Shown: positions 33,748 to 42,127, counted from the stretch's first letter. The stretch: DNA of 49,081 bases from Bacillus sp. 7884-1 (GCF_002272245.1 NZ_NPDD01000217.1:1-49081); one strand, 5' to 3'. The notes: a model not told the origin generated them from the sequence alone. Made by a program: numbers and translations.

Positions 33748-34698
33748 TTATGCTTCTTCATCGGGTTCCTCATCAGCCTCTTCATCCAATTCCTCGTCAG
33801 CCTCTTTAATTTCGGGGTCTTCTTCTTGAACCGGGAGGATTTCATCTTTGTCTCCATAAATAAGCTTTGGTCGATCTTCTAATTTCCAAGGTTCAATTTC
33901 GGCTAATTCCCTTATTAAATCCAAAATTTCTTTTATTGCTGTTTTACTCTTACCTCCAATAGCCGGAAATGAAGGTAAAGCTAGTCCGACCACATTAGAG
34001 TCATGAAAGCGAAACGGACTATTAAATATAGCTGGTTCTTCTATATCTAACTGACTTACGCAAAGATGATCTGACTTTCTCAGAGCGTATAAATGGCCAA
34101 TCAATACACCGTTATTTCGTTTTGTGATAATCAGAAGGTATTGTTGACTTCGATCCCGATTGACTGGCTTTCCTTTTTGCTTCTCCCATTGAAATAAATG
34201 ATGAACTTTAACGATTTCTCCGTAAACAGCCCGAAGTTCTTTTATTTTCATTAACAGATCATCAAGCGACTCCTGATTATCACTGGCACGCTTTTTTGAT
34301 GCTGAATGTCTGACGATGGTGTCACTGAAAGGCAGCAGATAGGTGGTATATGATTTTTTTCCCTGCGATGCCCTGTAGATTAAATTTTTATCGACTAACG
34401 TTTTTATCCAGTTATCGATAGTTCGTGTCTGTGCGCCATTGAAAAACTCAGCTATTCTTGGAATGCTATGCCAACTATCACCGGTTTCATTGGCTGCATG
34501 AAAACAAAAATATAGGTATAGCTTTAAGGCGCCATCTCCCAACTCTTTTAAATATTTATCTTTAAAAGCGTTATCCAAGCGCATGAAACCCGACTTCGCT
34601 GTTTGATTAAGGTCACGCCAACTCTTGTAATAGTGTTTTAGTGCTTCATCAGTATCGGATACTGGCACAACCAATCTGAATCTATTTGTGGAAACCAT
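33748..34698 (-). CDS. Winged-helix replication-initiator-like protein
   Basis: 316 aa from MVSTNRFRLVVPVSDTDEAL. Residues about 35-115 form a winged-helix domain (GALKLYLYFCFHAANETGDS, WHSIPRIAEFFNGAQTRTID, NWIKTLVDKNLIYRAS) as in plasmid Rep and DnaD-like proteins. A second domain follows (RSQQYLLIITKRNNGVLIGH), then a strongly acidic tail with repeated DEEADEEP units. It lies divergent to the tyrosine recombinase gene, with repeated sequences between them, which fits a replication or partition role. Family not certain. Confidence 0.55.
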   Translation of the reverse strand: MVSTNRFRLVVPVSDTDEALKHYYKSWRDLNQTAKSGFMRLDNAFKDKYLKELGDGALKLYLYFCFHAANETGDSWHSIPRIAEFFNGAQTRTIDNWIKTLVDKNLIYRASQGKKSYTTYLLPFSDTIVRHSASKKRASDNQESLDDLLMKIKELRAVYGEIVKVHHLFQWEKQKGKPVNRDRSQQYLLIITKRNNGVLIGHLYALRKSDHLCVSQLDIEEPAIFNSPFRFHDSNVVGLALPSFPAIGGKSKTAIKEILDLIRELAEIEPWKLEDRPKLIYGDKDEILPVQEEDPEIKEADEELDEEADEEPDEEA

Positions 34699-34839
34699 GA
34701 TAATAAGCATCTCCTTTCGGGTATTAGGTAAATTTAATTTACCACGAGAGTCATTGCAGTATCAAACGCGCAGGGGAGCACAGGTTTATCTAATCATACG
34801 CATTGACATTCGTGTATATACTGCGTCAACTTTCGTACA

Positions 34840-35079
34840 AACTATACGAATACTATACGATTAACAAAACTTATAAACGTAGACGATGAATACGAAAAAT
34901 AACAGCGAATTATTTTGCGTGGTGATGCAATTTTAAAAAATTTTTTAAAAAGTTTCGGTTAAATTCCCAGTGTAAGAAAATAGCCAAAATCATACACTCA
35001 TTTTCTTTTATTTATTGCATTTCTTCTTATTTGGGCGCATAATGAAAATAACATAAAAAAATCGTACACTCATTTCATT
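34840..35079. repeat. Direct repeats in the rep-recombinase intergenic region
   Basis: AATCATACACTCATTT (34988-35003) and AATCGTACACTCATTT (35060-35075) are 16-bp direct repeats with one mismatch, 72 bp apart. TACGAATACTATACGATT (34845-34863) holds two TATACGA-like words. They are candidate binding sites for the recombinase, a regulator or a replication initiator. Confidence 0.5.
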
Positions 35080-35112
35080 GGTTTCACTGAAAGGAAAGGA
35101 AGTGGGGCGAAA

Positions 35113-35673
35113 ATGGCGACTGAAAAAGAGGTTTATGATGTCCAGCCGTTAAGAAGCAAAGAGAAGATCGAGGACATGAAGTGGAGTTTGAAACAATGGT
35201 GCGGTCAACGAGATTACATACTTTTCCTTATCGGAATCAACACGGGCCTGCGCATTAGCGACTTGGTTAAACTCAAGACCAAAGATATAAAACGAAAAAA
35301 GAGTATTACCGTCCGTGAAGGTAAAACCAAAAAGCCCAGGACCTTAAACCTTACCAACATCTACGAGGAAATCCAGGCTTACATCGCTGAAATTGATTCA
35401 GAATGGCTTTTTCCAAGTCGGCAGGGTGGAAGCCACATCACAACAACTCAGGCTTACAGACAGCTTGTAAAAGCCGGAAAAATGGTGGAAATCGAGGAAG
35501 GCATCGGAACCCATACCATGCGAAAAACGTTTGGCTATTGGTTCTATAAGCAAACGAAGGATATTGCCAAGCTGCAAACCATCTTGAACCATTCTAAGCC
35601 GGAGATCACGCTACGCTATATCGGTATCACCCAAGAGGAGATCGAGGACAGTTTGAATGACTTTGTACTATGA
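35113..35673 (+). CDS. Catalytic-domain-only tyrosine recombinase, 186 aa
   Basis: MATEKEVYDVQPLRSKEKIE leads directly into the catalytic fold: RDYILFLIGINTGLRISDLV (first Arg), KTKKPRTL (Lys in the beta-hairpin), HTMRKTFGYWFY (H-x-x-R), LNHSKPEITLRYIGI (His and nucleophile Tyr). The complete R-K-H-R-H-Y set is present, but there is no core-binding SAM domain, so it must bind DNA unlike ordinary Xer/Int enzymes or with a partner. The best resident candidate for moving the cassettes. GTGGGGCGAAA precedes ATG; 16-bp direct repeats lie upstream. Confidence 0.85.
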   Translation: MATEKEVYDVQPLRSKEKIEDMKWSLKQWCGQRDYILFLIGINTGLRISDLVKLKTKDIKRKKSITVREGKTKKPRTLNLTNIYEEIQAYIAEIDSEWLFPSRQGGSHITTTQAYRQLVKAGKMVEIEEGIGTHTMRKTFGYWFYKQTKDIAKLQTILNHSKPEITLRYIGITQEEIEDSLNDFVL

Positions 35674-35842
35674 GAACATCTAGAAAATGTGCATACTGCA
35701 CCTAACATGGACACGATTAGGGAAGTCATTAAGGCATTATAGAAAATTGACCCCAACATAAATTCAAGTGACTTTTTTGACATGTAAAAAAGTCCAGGAT
35801 ATAAATACCTGGGCTTTACCTATTGCAATAAAAGAAAAAAAA

Positions 35843-37348
35843 TCAATACCGGTCCCCGCCAAATAAATAACCAGAAAAAAGCCAACCTTCATATGTATCC
35901 TTATACCACATGGCAGAATCTTCTTTTTCTACCTTCATTTCCTCAAATTCACTAATGAAATACCAATTATTTCCATCCCCTCTAATGTATTTAATTCCTT
36001 CAAATAAATCGTTTAATTCTTTTACTACATCATTTAATAAATAAGAACTCATTTCTTTCTGGGAGGAGGCTGATATCTGTAAAAGCTGCTGCTTTACCTC
36101 TTGGGATTCCTGTAATAATTCTATCAATTTACGGTTATGTTGTTCTAGGTGTTCATCAATATAAGTCTTTAGTTGTTCAGACCACTGCACAACTTTACTA
36201 TTTAGGTATTCCTGCCGTTTCAGACTATTCAGCAATTCGCGATTAACTTCTTCTTGCGTTCTGATATGTTTAAGTAAAACTTCCATTATCATCTCTTCAT
36301 TGGAGCGCAATAAATCACGCTGTAAGTCAAGCTGTTTTTCCTCTGTTTCTGCTGGAACTCCTACTGTTCCTTCTTCGAACTCACCTTCACCGAACCAGTC
36401 TACATCAAGCTTTTTATCGTTCGGCATTGGCGTAACATTTTTATCCAATTTATAACCTTCTCTATTTTGCGAGTTAATGGCTTTTGCTATCGTCATACCG
36501 CCATAGGTTGTATCCCCCCGCCGTTCGTGCCATTTTTGACGATAAAGGCCGGATTGCTGGAATAATGTATCCACAGTGGAGTAATCCCCGTTGGCGTAGA
36601 ACGCTAAATACCAACATAACGCTAGATCTGCTTCTGAAGGACTCGTATACATGCTTGTATCGCCGTTCCATAGTGCCCGTATTTTTTGGCCATTGCGTGC
36701 ATTGAACATTTTTTCTTTGATTGTTTTTAAGTCTGGTATAGTCATAGAGGTTGGAGTAGGTTTCGTGTACGATTCTTTGTTGTGTTTCTCTTTGAAATAC
36801 GTTTTATATAATCCATTAATTAAAGGCTGAGCCTCTATGATAGGTACAGAAAAATAGGCATGACCGGTTATAGTTACCCACCCGCTGTCGCCGAATATTT
36901 CTAGCTTCTCGCCTGCTGCTGTATAGCCATTCTTCCCCATTCCTGCGGGTTTTTTACCTTTTAGCCATATATGATAACCTTTGCCACTTGGGCTAACTTC
37001 TGTGTATCCACAGGGTATTAGGTCCTGTAATTCATCTGATATGTTGGCGGCGCTGACGTCGTTATCCAGGTCAATACAAATAAAATCCGTTCCTTTTAAT
37101 GCAAACCCCACACCCGTAAATTTTCCCGTTTGAAATGCATTTTCTACTTCTTCAAAGCTATATAGATGTTCTGGATCATTCCAACCAAATCCTTTTCCAT
37201 CGATTGTTACAGGAAATTTTCTAAGTTCTTCTGGCTTGTCCCTATTTGGCACAGCTTTCCATAATAGCCAATGCGGGCATCGCTTCAATTCCTCAGGCAT
37301 TTCTTGAAAATTGGGTACTGGAATTTGATCTCCTTTTTTTAGCACCAT
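35843..37348 (-). CDS. Primase-polymerase (AEP) of NrS-1/plasmid type
   Basis: 501 aa from MVLKKGDQIPVPNFQEMPEE (GGGGG eight bases before; the frame is open to 37417). Residues 20-190 form an archaeo-eukaryotic primase domain: TDFICIDLDND (metal-binding D-x-D), SPSGKGYHIWLKG (His motif), KLEIFGDSGWVTITG. Residues about 230-310 (SEADLALCWYLAFYANGDYS, FQQSGLYRQKWHERR) match the helix-bundle domain of NrS-1-like polymerases. A long C-terminal coiled coil replaces the helicase usual in phage/plasmid primases. It suggests that the core once replicated autonomously. Confidence 0.75.
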   Translation of the reverse strand: MVLKKGDQIPVPNFQEMPEELKRCPHWLLWKAVPNRDKPEELRKFPVTIDGKGFGWNDPEHLYSFEEVENAFQTGKFTGVGFALKGTDFICIDLDNDVSAANISDELQDLIPCGYTEVSPSGKGYHIWLKGKKPAGMGKNGYTAAGEKLEIFGDSGWVTITGHAYFSVPIIEAQPLINGLYKTYFKEKHNKESYTKPTPTSMTIPDLKTIKEKMFNARNGQKIRALWNGDTSMYTSPSEADLALCWYLAFYANGDYSTVDTLFQQSGLYRQKWHERRGDTTYGGMTIAKAINSQNREGYKLDKNVTPMPNDKKLDVDWFGEGEFEEGTVGVPAETEEKQLDLQRDLLRSNEEMIMEVLLKHIRTQEEVNRELLNSLKRQEYLNSKVVQWSEQLKTYIDEHLEQHNRKLIELLQESQEVKQQLLQISASSQKEMSSYLLNDVVKELNDLFEGIKYIRGDGNNWYFISEFEEMKVEKEDSAMWYKDTYEGWLFSGYLFGGDRY

Positions 37349-37484
37349 ACTACTGCCCCCTGTCTTTCCATTCATTCCAGAATACTTTTGGCCGAAAACT
37401 AACTTACATGTATTCAAATGCTTATTTTAGTTAAAACCCAATAATGTTGCAATGGAATAAATCACATCACTTATCCTCCTCTAG

Positions 37485-37916
37485 TTAATTGTTTGTAATT
37501 TCGAGCATCGCCACAAGCGCTTTTTGCTTGGCAATTTCCTTCCCCCCTTTTGTCTGTTCAAAAATCAAATCCCTTTCAAATTCAGCGAATGCAGAAAAGA
37601 TATGAAATATTAATCGTCCCGGAGGCGTATCTTCAATAACACCCATGTTCATAGAGTGTACCCTTACACCATTTTCAGAGAGCTTTTTTACCGTTGAAAT
37701 GACGTCAATTCTAGAACTAACGAATCGGTCAAGTAAAGTGACGGTAAATGTGTCTCCTTGCTTACATGTTTTCAACAGTTTTAAAATTCCTGACGTTCGG
37801 CTGGTTCCAGTAAACTTTTCTGAAAAGACAATATCGTAGCCTACATTTTCTAATTGATTAATTTGCGATTGTAATTCCTGTCCCAGGGAACTAACACGAG
37901 CGTTTACATAATACAT
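37485..37916 (-). CDS. Small serine recombinase (resolvase/invertase type), short C terminus
   Basis: 143 aa. MYYVNARVSSLGQELQSQIN has the catalytic Ser in the A-R-V-S-S-x-x-Q motif; VTLLDRFVSSRIDVISTVKK and FHIFSAFAEFERDLIFEQTK are the conserved catalytic and dimer-helix segments. Normal resolvases have about 180-200 aa with a C-terminal helix-turn-helix; here the frame stops after the E helix region, so DNA binding is reduced or needs a partner. AAGGTG precedes ATG 37916. Repeats of the res type lie just upstream. Confidence 0.8.
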   Translation of the reverse strand: MYYVNARVSSLGQELQSQINQLENVGYDIVFSEKFTGTSRTSGILKLLKTCKQGDTFTVTLLDRFVSSRIDVISTVKKLSENGVRVHSMNMGVIEDTPPGRLIFHIFSAFAEFERDLIFEQTKGGKEIAKQKALVAMLEITNN

Positions 37917-37925
37917 TTTTTCACC

Positions 37926-38025
37926 TTATTAATGAACATAAGTTATGACACCCGTAAATACCTTTTTGATTTATTGCCGTTTTTTTTGGTATCAATACTT
38001 TTAAGTTATGACACTTATTACATAA
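37926..38025. repeat. Candidate res/attachment site of the serine recombinase
   Basis: Two direct copies of AAGTTATGACAC (37937-37948, 38002-38013). The second forms part of GTTATGACACTTATTACATAAC, a 22-bp site with GTTATG/CATAAC arms. It borders the core directly; a weaker copy (TTATGCTATTAAGTGT) lies at the other border, 31688-31703. Confidence 0.5.
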
Positions 38026-38087
38026 CAAAAGACCGTCTATTGACAGTCCTTTGTTATACTAAAGCACCCGTTAGTTGAAGAAGAATA
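38026..38087 (-). repeat. attC-like repeat, box A and hairpin only (right border of the core)
   Basis: Box A is AAAGCACCCGTTAGTTGAAG (38061-38080), with hairpin AAAGACCGTC/GACAGTCCTTT. Box B is absent. In reverse complement it matches the left border repeat (31637-31690), so the core is flanked by inverted half-repeats. Confidence 0.85.
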
Positions 38088-38101
38088 TCTATCTTTACCT
38101 T

Positions 38102-39095
38102 TTAATTAAAGACTTTTAGAATTTCCGACCGAAACTTCTCAGTTCTTGTACAGGCATCAAGGCTCAACTTTAGAAGTTCGAGTGTTACTTCTTCTGATTT
38201 TACAAGACCTTCAAAACGTAAGTCCTTAATCCACTCCCAGATATCTTCAAGTTTTCTCTTTAAGAAATAAAATTCAAAGGCATCAAAATCAGGAGTCTCA
38301 TACTTCATAAATTTCATGTATTCATTTAAGAATTGTTCGGCATATGGCTCTGTTATGATTAGGATTAGGTCTTGTTCTTGTGGAGCAAGTTTTACACATT
38401 CCCAATCAATAAGCATAAGGTTTTGCCCCTGCATAAGATTCCAATTATGAGCATCGGCGTGGGACAAAACAAACTGGTGAGATTTGCTTTTCAAAGTATT
38501 TGATAAATACCTCATCCTCTTAATCTTTTCTAATAAAGTGCCAGTATAAGGCATTACAATGTCTAAAATGATATCGTCTGTATTAGCCAAATCGTTATGA
38601 ATAAAAGAAGATAGGTATTCGCAGAAATCAATATCAAAACTTTCCTTTACTTGTTGCTTTTTTAATTCATTAGGGATATTTGAAGTGTTTTTATGAAGTA
38701 TTCCCAGAATCTTAGCCAGTTCTTTTACCTGATTTGGACTTAGCTGCTTCTTACCAATTGTAGTTCCTTCTAAATGCTCTGAAAGCAAATACACGTACTG
38801 TTCGTCTTCACATTTATTACTTTGTGACCTCGTAAAGATTGGATTGACGAGATTGTTTTGTAAATCAGTATGGTTATGCAACCATTTTACTAAAGGGGTA
38901 TATCTGTCGATTGCAATGATCCACGGAGAGCTGGAAGGCTTTTTTTTGTTGTACACTTTTAAAAAATACTTTACCCTTTTATCTTCTACGAAAAAAGGCT
39001 AAAGCCGACCATCCACCTGGACGCTGTTCTATTGAAGTCGCTTCAATTCCATAGTTATGTTTTAAAATAGCAGAAATACGATTATTTATCTCCAT
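38102..39095 (-). pseudogene. Aminoglycoside-phosphotransferase-type kinase, one-base frameshift near the N terminus
   Basis: ATG 39095 (GGAG six bases before) encodes MEINNRISAILKHNYGIEAT and RPGGWSALAFF, then the frame breaks in a T run near 38997. The next frame continues VEDKRVKYFLKVYNKKKPSS and on for 280 aa. APH motifs: LSHADAHNWNLMQ (catalytic loop, H-x-D-x4-N) and MLIDWECVKLAPQEQDL (metal-binding D-W-E). The total is about 330 aa, resembling spectinomycin-type APH(9) or other small-molecule kinases; the substrate cannot be assigned. MYNKKKP (38956) could start a shortened protein lacking the glycine-rich lobe. Nearest cassette to the core. Confidence 0.75.
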
Positions 39096-39198
39096 TAGAT
39101 CTCCATTCCTTTATTAAATTTTTTTATCATCAGGATGATATTCTCTTAATTTATGTATTATCCTTTCTTCAACTCCCTCAGTTTGATAAGTATATCTC

Positions 39199-39336
39199 TC
39201 GAATGCTAACCTGCCAAATAGTTCAAAAGAAAAGGCACACTCCTTCTTGAAGTAATCTGCTTCGTTAGTTCAATAAGAAAAAGCTGCCTCAATGACAGCC
39301 GTGATCTTTCACTCATGCACCCGTTAACTTAATAAA
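39199..39336 (-). repeat. attC-like cassette repeat with an extra box B in tandem
   Basis: First a lone box B (GCTAACCTGCCAAATAGTTC, 39214-39233). Then a complete unit 39241-39336: box B CTTGAAGTAATCTGCTTCGT, loop GCTGCC...GACAGC, box A ATGCACCCGTTAACTTAATA. It looks like one repeat recombined into another. Confidence 0.8.
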
Positions 39337-39433
39337 ATTTAACCATCAGTATGTTCCTCTATTACAAATTATGTTACAAGTAAATTGAAACGTCACCTTA
39401 CCAAACTACATTTTTACTGATCATGTAACTTGG

Positions 39434-39979
39434 TTATTTAATAATTTTCCAATCAAATGATGTTGCAAACTCCTCGACTTCTGGAGTTATTTTTTCGACC
39501 TTTGAAGCTGCTAAAACAACGTTTGTCATTGGCTCACTATTATTAGGAACAAAATTTGTAATGTCAACGGTATATTGTAGGACTCTTTTGTCTCCAACCA
39601 TTACTCCGACGGTCAAAGTATTCGCTCCTTCGATGTCTTCTTGTTGAACAAAATCATAGGTTTGGTTGAGAACGTGTTGTGAAGCAAGACCTTCTTTTAG
39701 TTCATTACTCATAAACACCGTGACGGTAATATGTTTAGTAATGTCACGAGCGTCCGTGACTTCAACCTTTTTTGCATATTGGAAAACCGATATGTCAATT
39801 GACGGTTCTTCTTCTTTAACTTCTTCCGTTGCTTCTTTTGCTTCTTCCTTCTCTAGTTTTTCTTCTTGTTGTTCCTTAGTTGCTTCAACCTTTTTTTCTT
39901 TCACTGGTTCTTCCGTTTCGTTTTTGTTACAACCAGCCAGTAGACCGACGATTAATAATAGACTAAGAAACACTCTCAT
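39434..39979 (-). CDS. Lipoprotein of unknown function (cassette)
   Basis: 181 aa. MRVFLSLLLIVGLLAGCNKN has a perfect lipobox (LLAGC). A charged Glu/Lys linker of about 45 residues follows, then a compact alpha/beta domain (VFQYAKKVEVTDARDITKHI, TVTVFMSNELKEG, LQYTVDITNFVPNNSEP). AGGAGG precedes ATG 39979. Similar short lipoproteins are common in Bacillaceae; no family named. Confidence 0.7.
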   Translation of the reverse strand: MRVFLSLLLIVGLLAGCNKNETEEPVKEKKVEATKEQQEEKLEKEEAKEATEEVKEEEPSIDISVFQYAKKVEVTDARDITKHITVTVFMSNELKEGLASQHVLNQTYDFVQQEDIEGANTLTVGVMVGDKRVLQYTVDITNFVPNNSEPMTNVVLAASKVEKITPEVEEFATSFDWKIIK

Positions 39980-40111
39980 CTAAAATACCTCCTATTTTGT
40001 TGTATGAGGAGGATTTTACTGTAATCTACAATCTTTTTAAATTCCGTAGTTTCCATTGGGATTCTCCTCTTTGTTCTTAAGATAATTATTCTATGCTAAA
40101 CTCGTCTATTC

Positions 40112-40180
40112 CTTCTTCAACAAACCTGCCCTTCAGTAGAATAAGTTCTACAAAAAGAGCTTAATCCTTCTTAGATCAAC
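40112..40180 (-). repeat. attC-like repeat, box A truncated
   Basis: Box B is TTCTTCAACAAACCTGCCCT. The loop CTTAATCCTTCTTAGATCAAC parallels that of 43879-43963; box A is cut off directly before the promoter of the plus-strand gene. Confidence 0.7.
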
Positions 40181-40246
40181 AATATACGTAGTTTTATCTC
40201 TAGTGATATTAGGATATAATCAAACCAAAAACTGGAGGAAAATGTA

Positions 40247-40960
40247 GTGAACCAATTAGGACCAGTACCAGCCCTTAAAGAAATTAAAATGTATTGTAGT
40301 AATGGAAAAAGTTTTCCTTTCCTCGGTGGGTTGGCAACCCTTAGAAGGAGAGCAAAATATCATCATTTCCGACTTTCCCAATGTATTAATGATCCTATTT
40401 TTGAAGAAGTAGGTCGACAATGGATAACAGGAGGTGTCGTTGACCCCTTAGAATTTTTAGAACGTTCAGATCAATTAGTAGATATTATTGATCCCGAGTT
40501 GGCTGCCATGATGCAGGCTCTAAGATCCCAGTTTGATATATTCGCTCAAATAATTAATACTGAAATTTTAGACTCTAAAATTGATTTCCATAAAAATTCT
40601 TTTAAGGATATAACAATGCATTTAGAGAAATACCCAACCCTCAAAAAGACGATTAACTCAATAAAAGGGAATCAAAATTTTGTGTACTTAGATGACTTTG
40701 TTAATACAAATAAGCATATCCTAGTTCCCAGAATAAGTTGGAGTTCTTCAGGGAAAGAGCTTCGATTAATGGATGGAACTTCAATTAATGAATTTGAAAG
40801 AAAAAAAGATAAAACTGTGTCTTCAAAAAAAATTATTTGGGTATCAGAAAAACTCAAACCTTGGGTAGATGAATGTATGAAGTCTTTAACGGTATCCCTT
40901 AAAGAAAGTCAAATACAAAAACTAAACACATTTGGGGAAGAATGGCAATATTTCGATTAA
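40247..40960 (+). CDS. Unknown protein in a reversed cassette
   Basis: 237 aa from GTG 40247 (GGAGG eight bases before); a -10-like TATAAT lies at 40214. It is the only large plus-strand gene in array B. Mixed alpha-helical protein (GGLATLRRRAKYHHFRLSQC, ELAAMMQALRSQFDIFAQII) with no motif recognised. A hairpin CCCTGTATTTGTAGGG (40962-40977) follows as its terminator. The surrounding repeats face the other way, so it was probably inserted or inverted. Confidence 0.55.
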   Translation: MNQLGPVPALKEIKMYCSNGKSFPFLGGLATLRRRAKYHHFRLSQCINDPIFEEVGRQWITGGVVDPLEFLERSDQLVDIIDPELAAMMQALRSQFDIFAQIINTEILDSKIDFHKNSFKDITMHLEKYPTLKKTINSIKGNQNFVYLDDFVNTNKHILVPRISWSSSGKELRLMDGTSINEFERKKDKTVSSKKIIWVSEKLKPWVDECMKSLTVSLKESQIQKLNTFGEEWQYFD

Positions 40961-40989
40961 CCCTGTATTTGTAGGGTCATTTTGATTTT

Positions 40990-41065
40990 AGAATCCCGTT
41001 AGTACGTAAAGAAGCCGCTGACTTGCAGCTTCCGATCTTCAACTTAAGCACCTGTTAGCTTAAGT
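40990..41065 (-). repeat. attC-like cassette repeat
   Basis: Box B is partial (ATCCCGTTAGTACGTAAAGA); loop hairpin GAAGC/GCTTC; box A is TTCAACTTAAGCACCTGTTA then GCTTAAG. Confidence 0.75.
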
Positions 41066-41077
41066 ACAATTTTTCAC

Positions 41078-41798
41078 AACCTTGCTTTCTTTGATAAAAA
41101 CTGCTATCCATATTCCACTCTTTTAATAAATGCGGGTGTTTTGTAACAAACTTTTTGCTCCTAATTTCCTGTTTTTTAAACAGATAGAACAATTCGTTGC
41201 GTTTTTTTCTCTTGTCCGATTGTAAACAATGGCTTTAAATTCATGCCCTTCTTTACATTTCCACCAAACCTCTTGTGCTGATTTGGTCGTCACTTCCCAA
41301 GGGTTAAGAATTCCATTCTTCTCATAATCCCATTCTTCGACTAAGTGTGGATGGGTAAAAGCAATACTTCTACATTTCGGACAGGTGGAAGGATTTTTAT
41401 TGCTTCTTGTCCGATTATAAATATGGGCTTCCCAATCGTGACCGTTCGGACATTTCCACCATATTTTTTCATGAGAACCAAAGGAATATTGTTCGGGTAA
41501 TTTGCCAATATTCTTTTTGTAGTTCCATTCATTTGCTAAGTCGGGGTGTGTATGAACAAGTGTATTCTCCCCCAAATCTCTATAACAATCGGGGCATCCA
41601 GAGGGATTGATAGACTTTGTTCTATTAGATACAACTGCTTCCCATTCATGTCCTTTCTTACATCGCCACCAAACCGATTGCTTTGCTCCCCTTGGTACTT
41701 TAAAAGGAGAAAGACCGTGATTTTTTTCATAATTCCATTCTTTCATCAATTCGGGATGGCATATAGCTAAACTATTTTCCCAAGTTGTGGTTGAGATC
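41078..41798 (-). pseudogene. Zinc-ribbon (treble-clef) repeat protein, both ends damaged
   Basis: The open frame (41123-41896) holds three copies of a ~65-aa unit: HPELMKEWNYEKNHGLSP, KVPRGAKQSVWWRCKKGHEW, then the pair C-PDC; the second and third units follow the same pattern (WWKCPNGHDWEAHIYNRTR, WWKCKEGHEFKAIVYNRTR). This is the zinc-ribbon domain found beside restriction/endonuclease proteins (PF14311 type). A fourth unit (KFVTKHPHLLKEWNMDSS) is in another frame after an A-run slip near 41137 and is cut by the repeat. The N-terminal ~30 codons are read through the repeat 41799-41892, so the original start is lost. Confidence 0.7.
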
Positions 41799-41892
41799 TG
41801 ACCGTAAATTGCCGTTCTTTCTGAATAAGAATCAATAATTAGAATTGATTGCGGAAAATCGTTATTTAAGTAACGCCCCGTTAGTTGAAATT
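41799..41892 (-). repeat. attC-like cassette repeat overlapping an ORF start
   Basis: Box B remnant AAATTGCCGTTCTTTCTGAA; loop hairpin AATCAAT...ATTGATT; box A GTAACGCCCCGTTAGTTGAA. The zinc-ribbon frame translates through box A as MQFQLTGRYLN. Confidence 0.75.
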
Positions 41893-41912
41893 GCATAATT
41901 TAACTAATTTTT

Positions 41913-42127
41913 CTACGATTCAAATGTTGTCCTATCGAGAAAAACACCATTCTCTCTAATAAAGCATATGGATAACCTTTGTGCAGCTCTGTCAAAGTAG
42001 AATTTTGTTGAGTTATTACAATCAGTGACAGGTCCTATTTCAGTAAATTTCCTTCTTATTTGTTCTAGTTCTATTTTTTCCATTGAATTCTCGTTAGGCC
42101 CAAATCTGTAGACTACTTTTTCTTCAT
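41913..42127 (-). pseudogene. Small cassette protein, frameshift after the start
   Basis: GGAG and ATG 42127 give MKKK and a stop. One base over, the frame reads EEKVVYRFGPNENSMEKIEL and EQIRRKFTEIGPVTDCNNST, ending CFIRENGVFLDRTTFES (about 70 aa in all). ATG 42083 gives a shorter intact version. Box A of the repeat lies 21 bp after the stop, as for other cassettes. Family unknown. Confidence 0.5.

Noticed and set aside
35113..35673. Calling the recombinase an IntI integron integrase
   Set aside because: It lacks the core-binding domain and no IntI-specific extra domain (between motifs patch II and III) was seen; only the general catalytic set is present.
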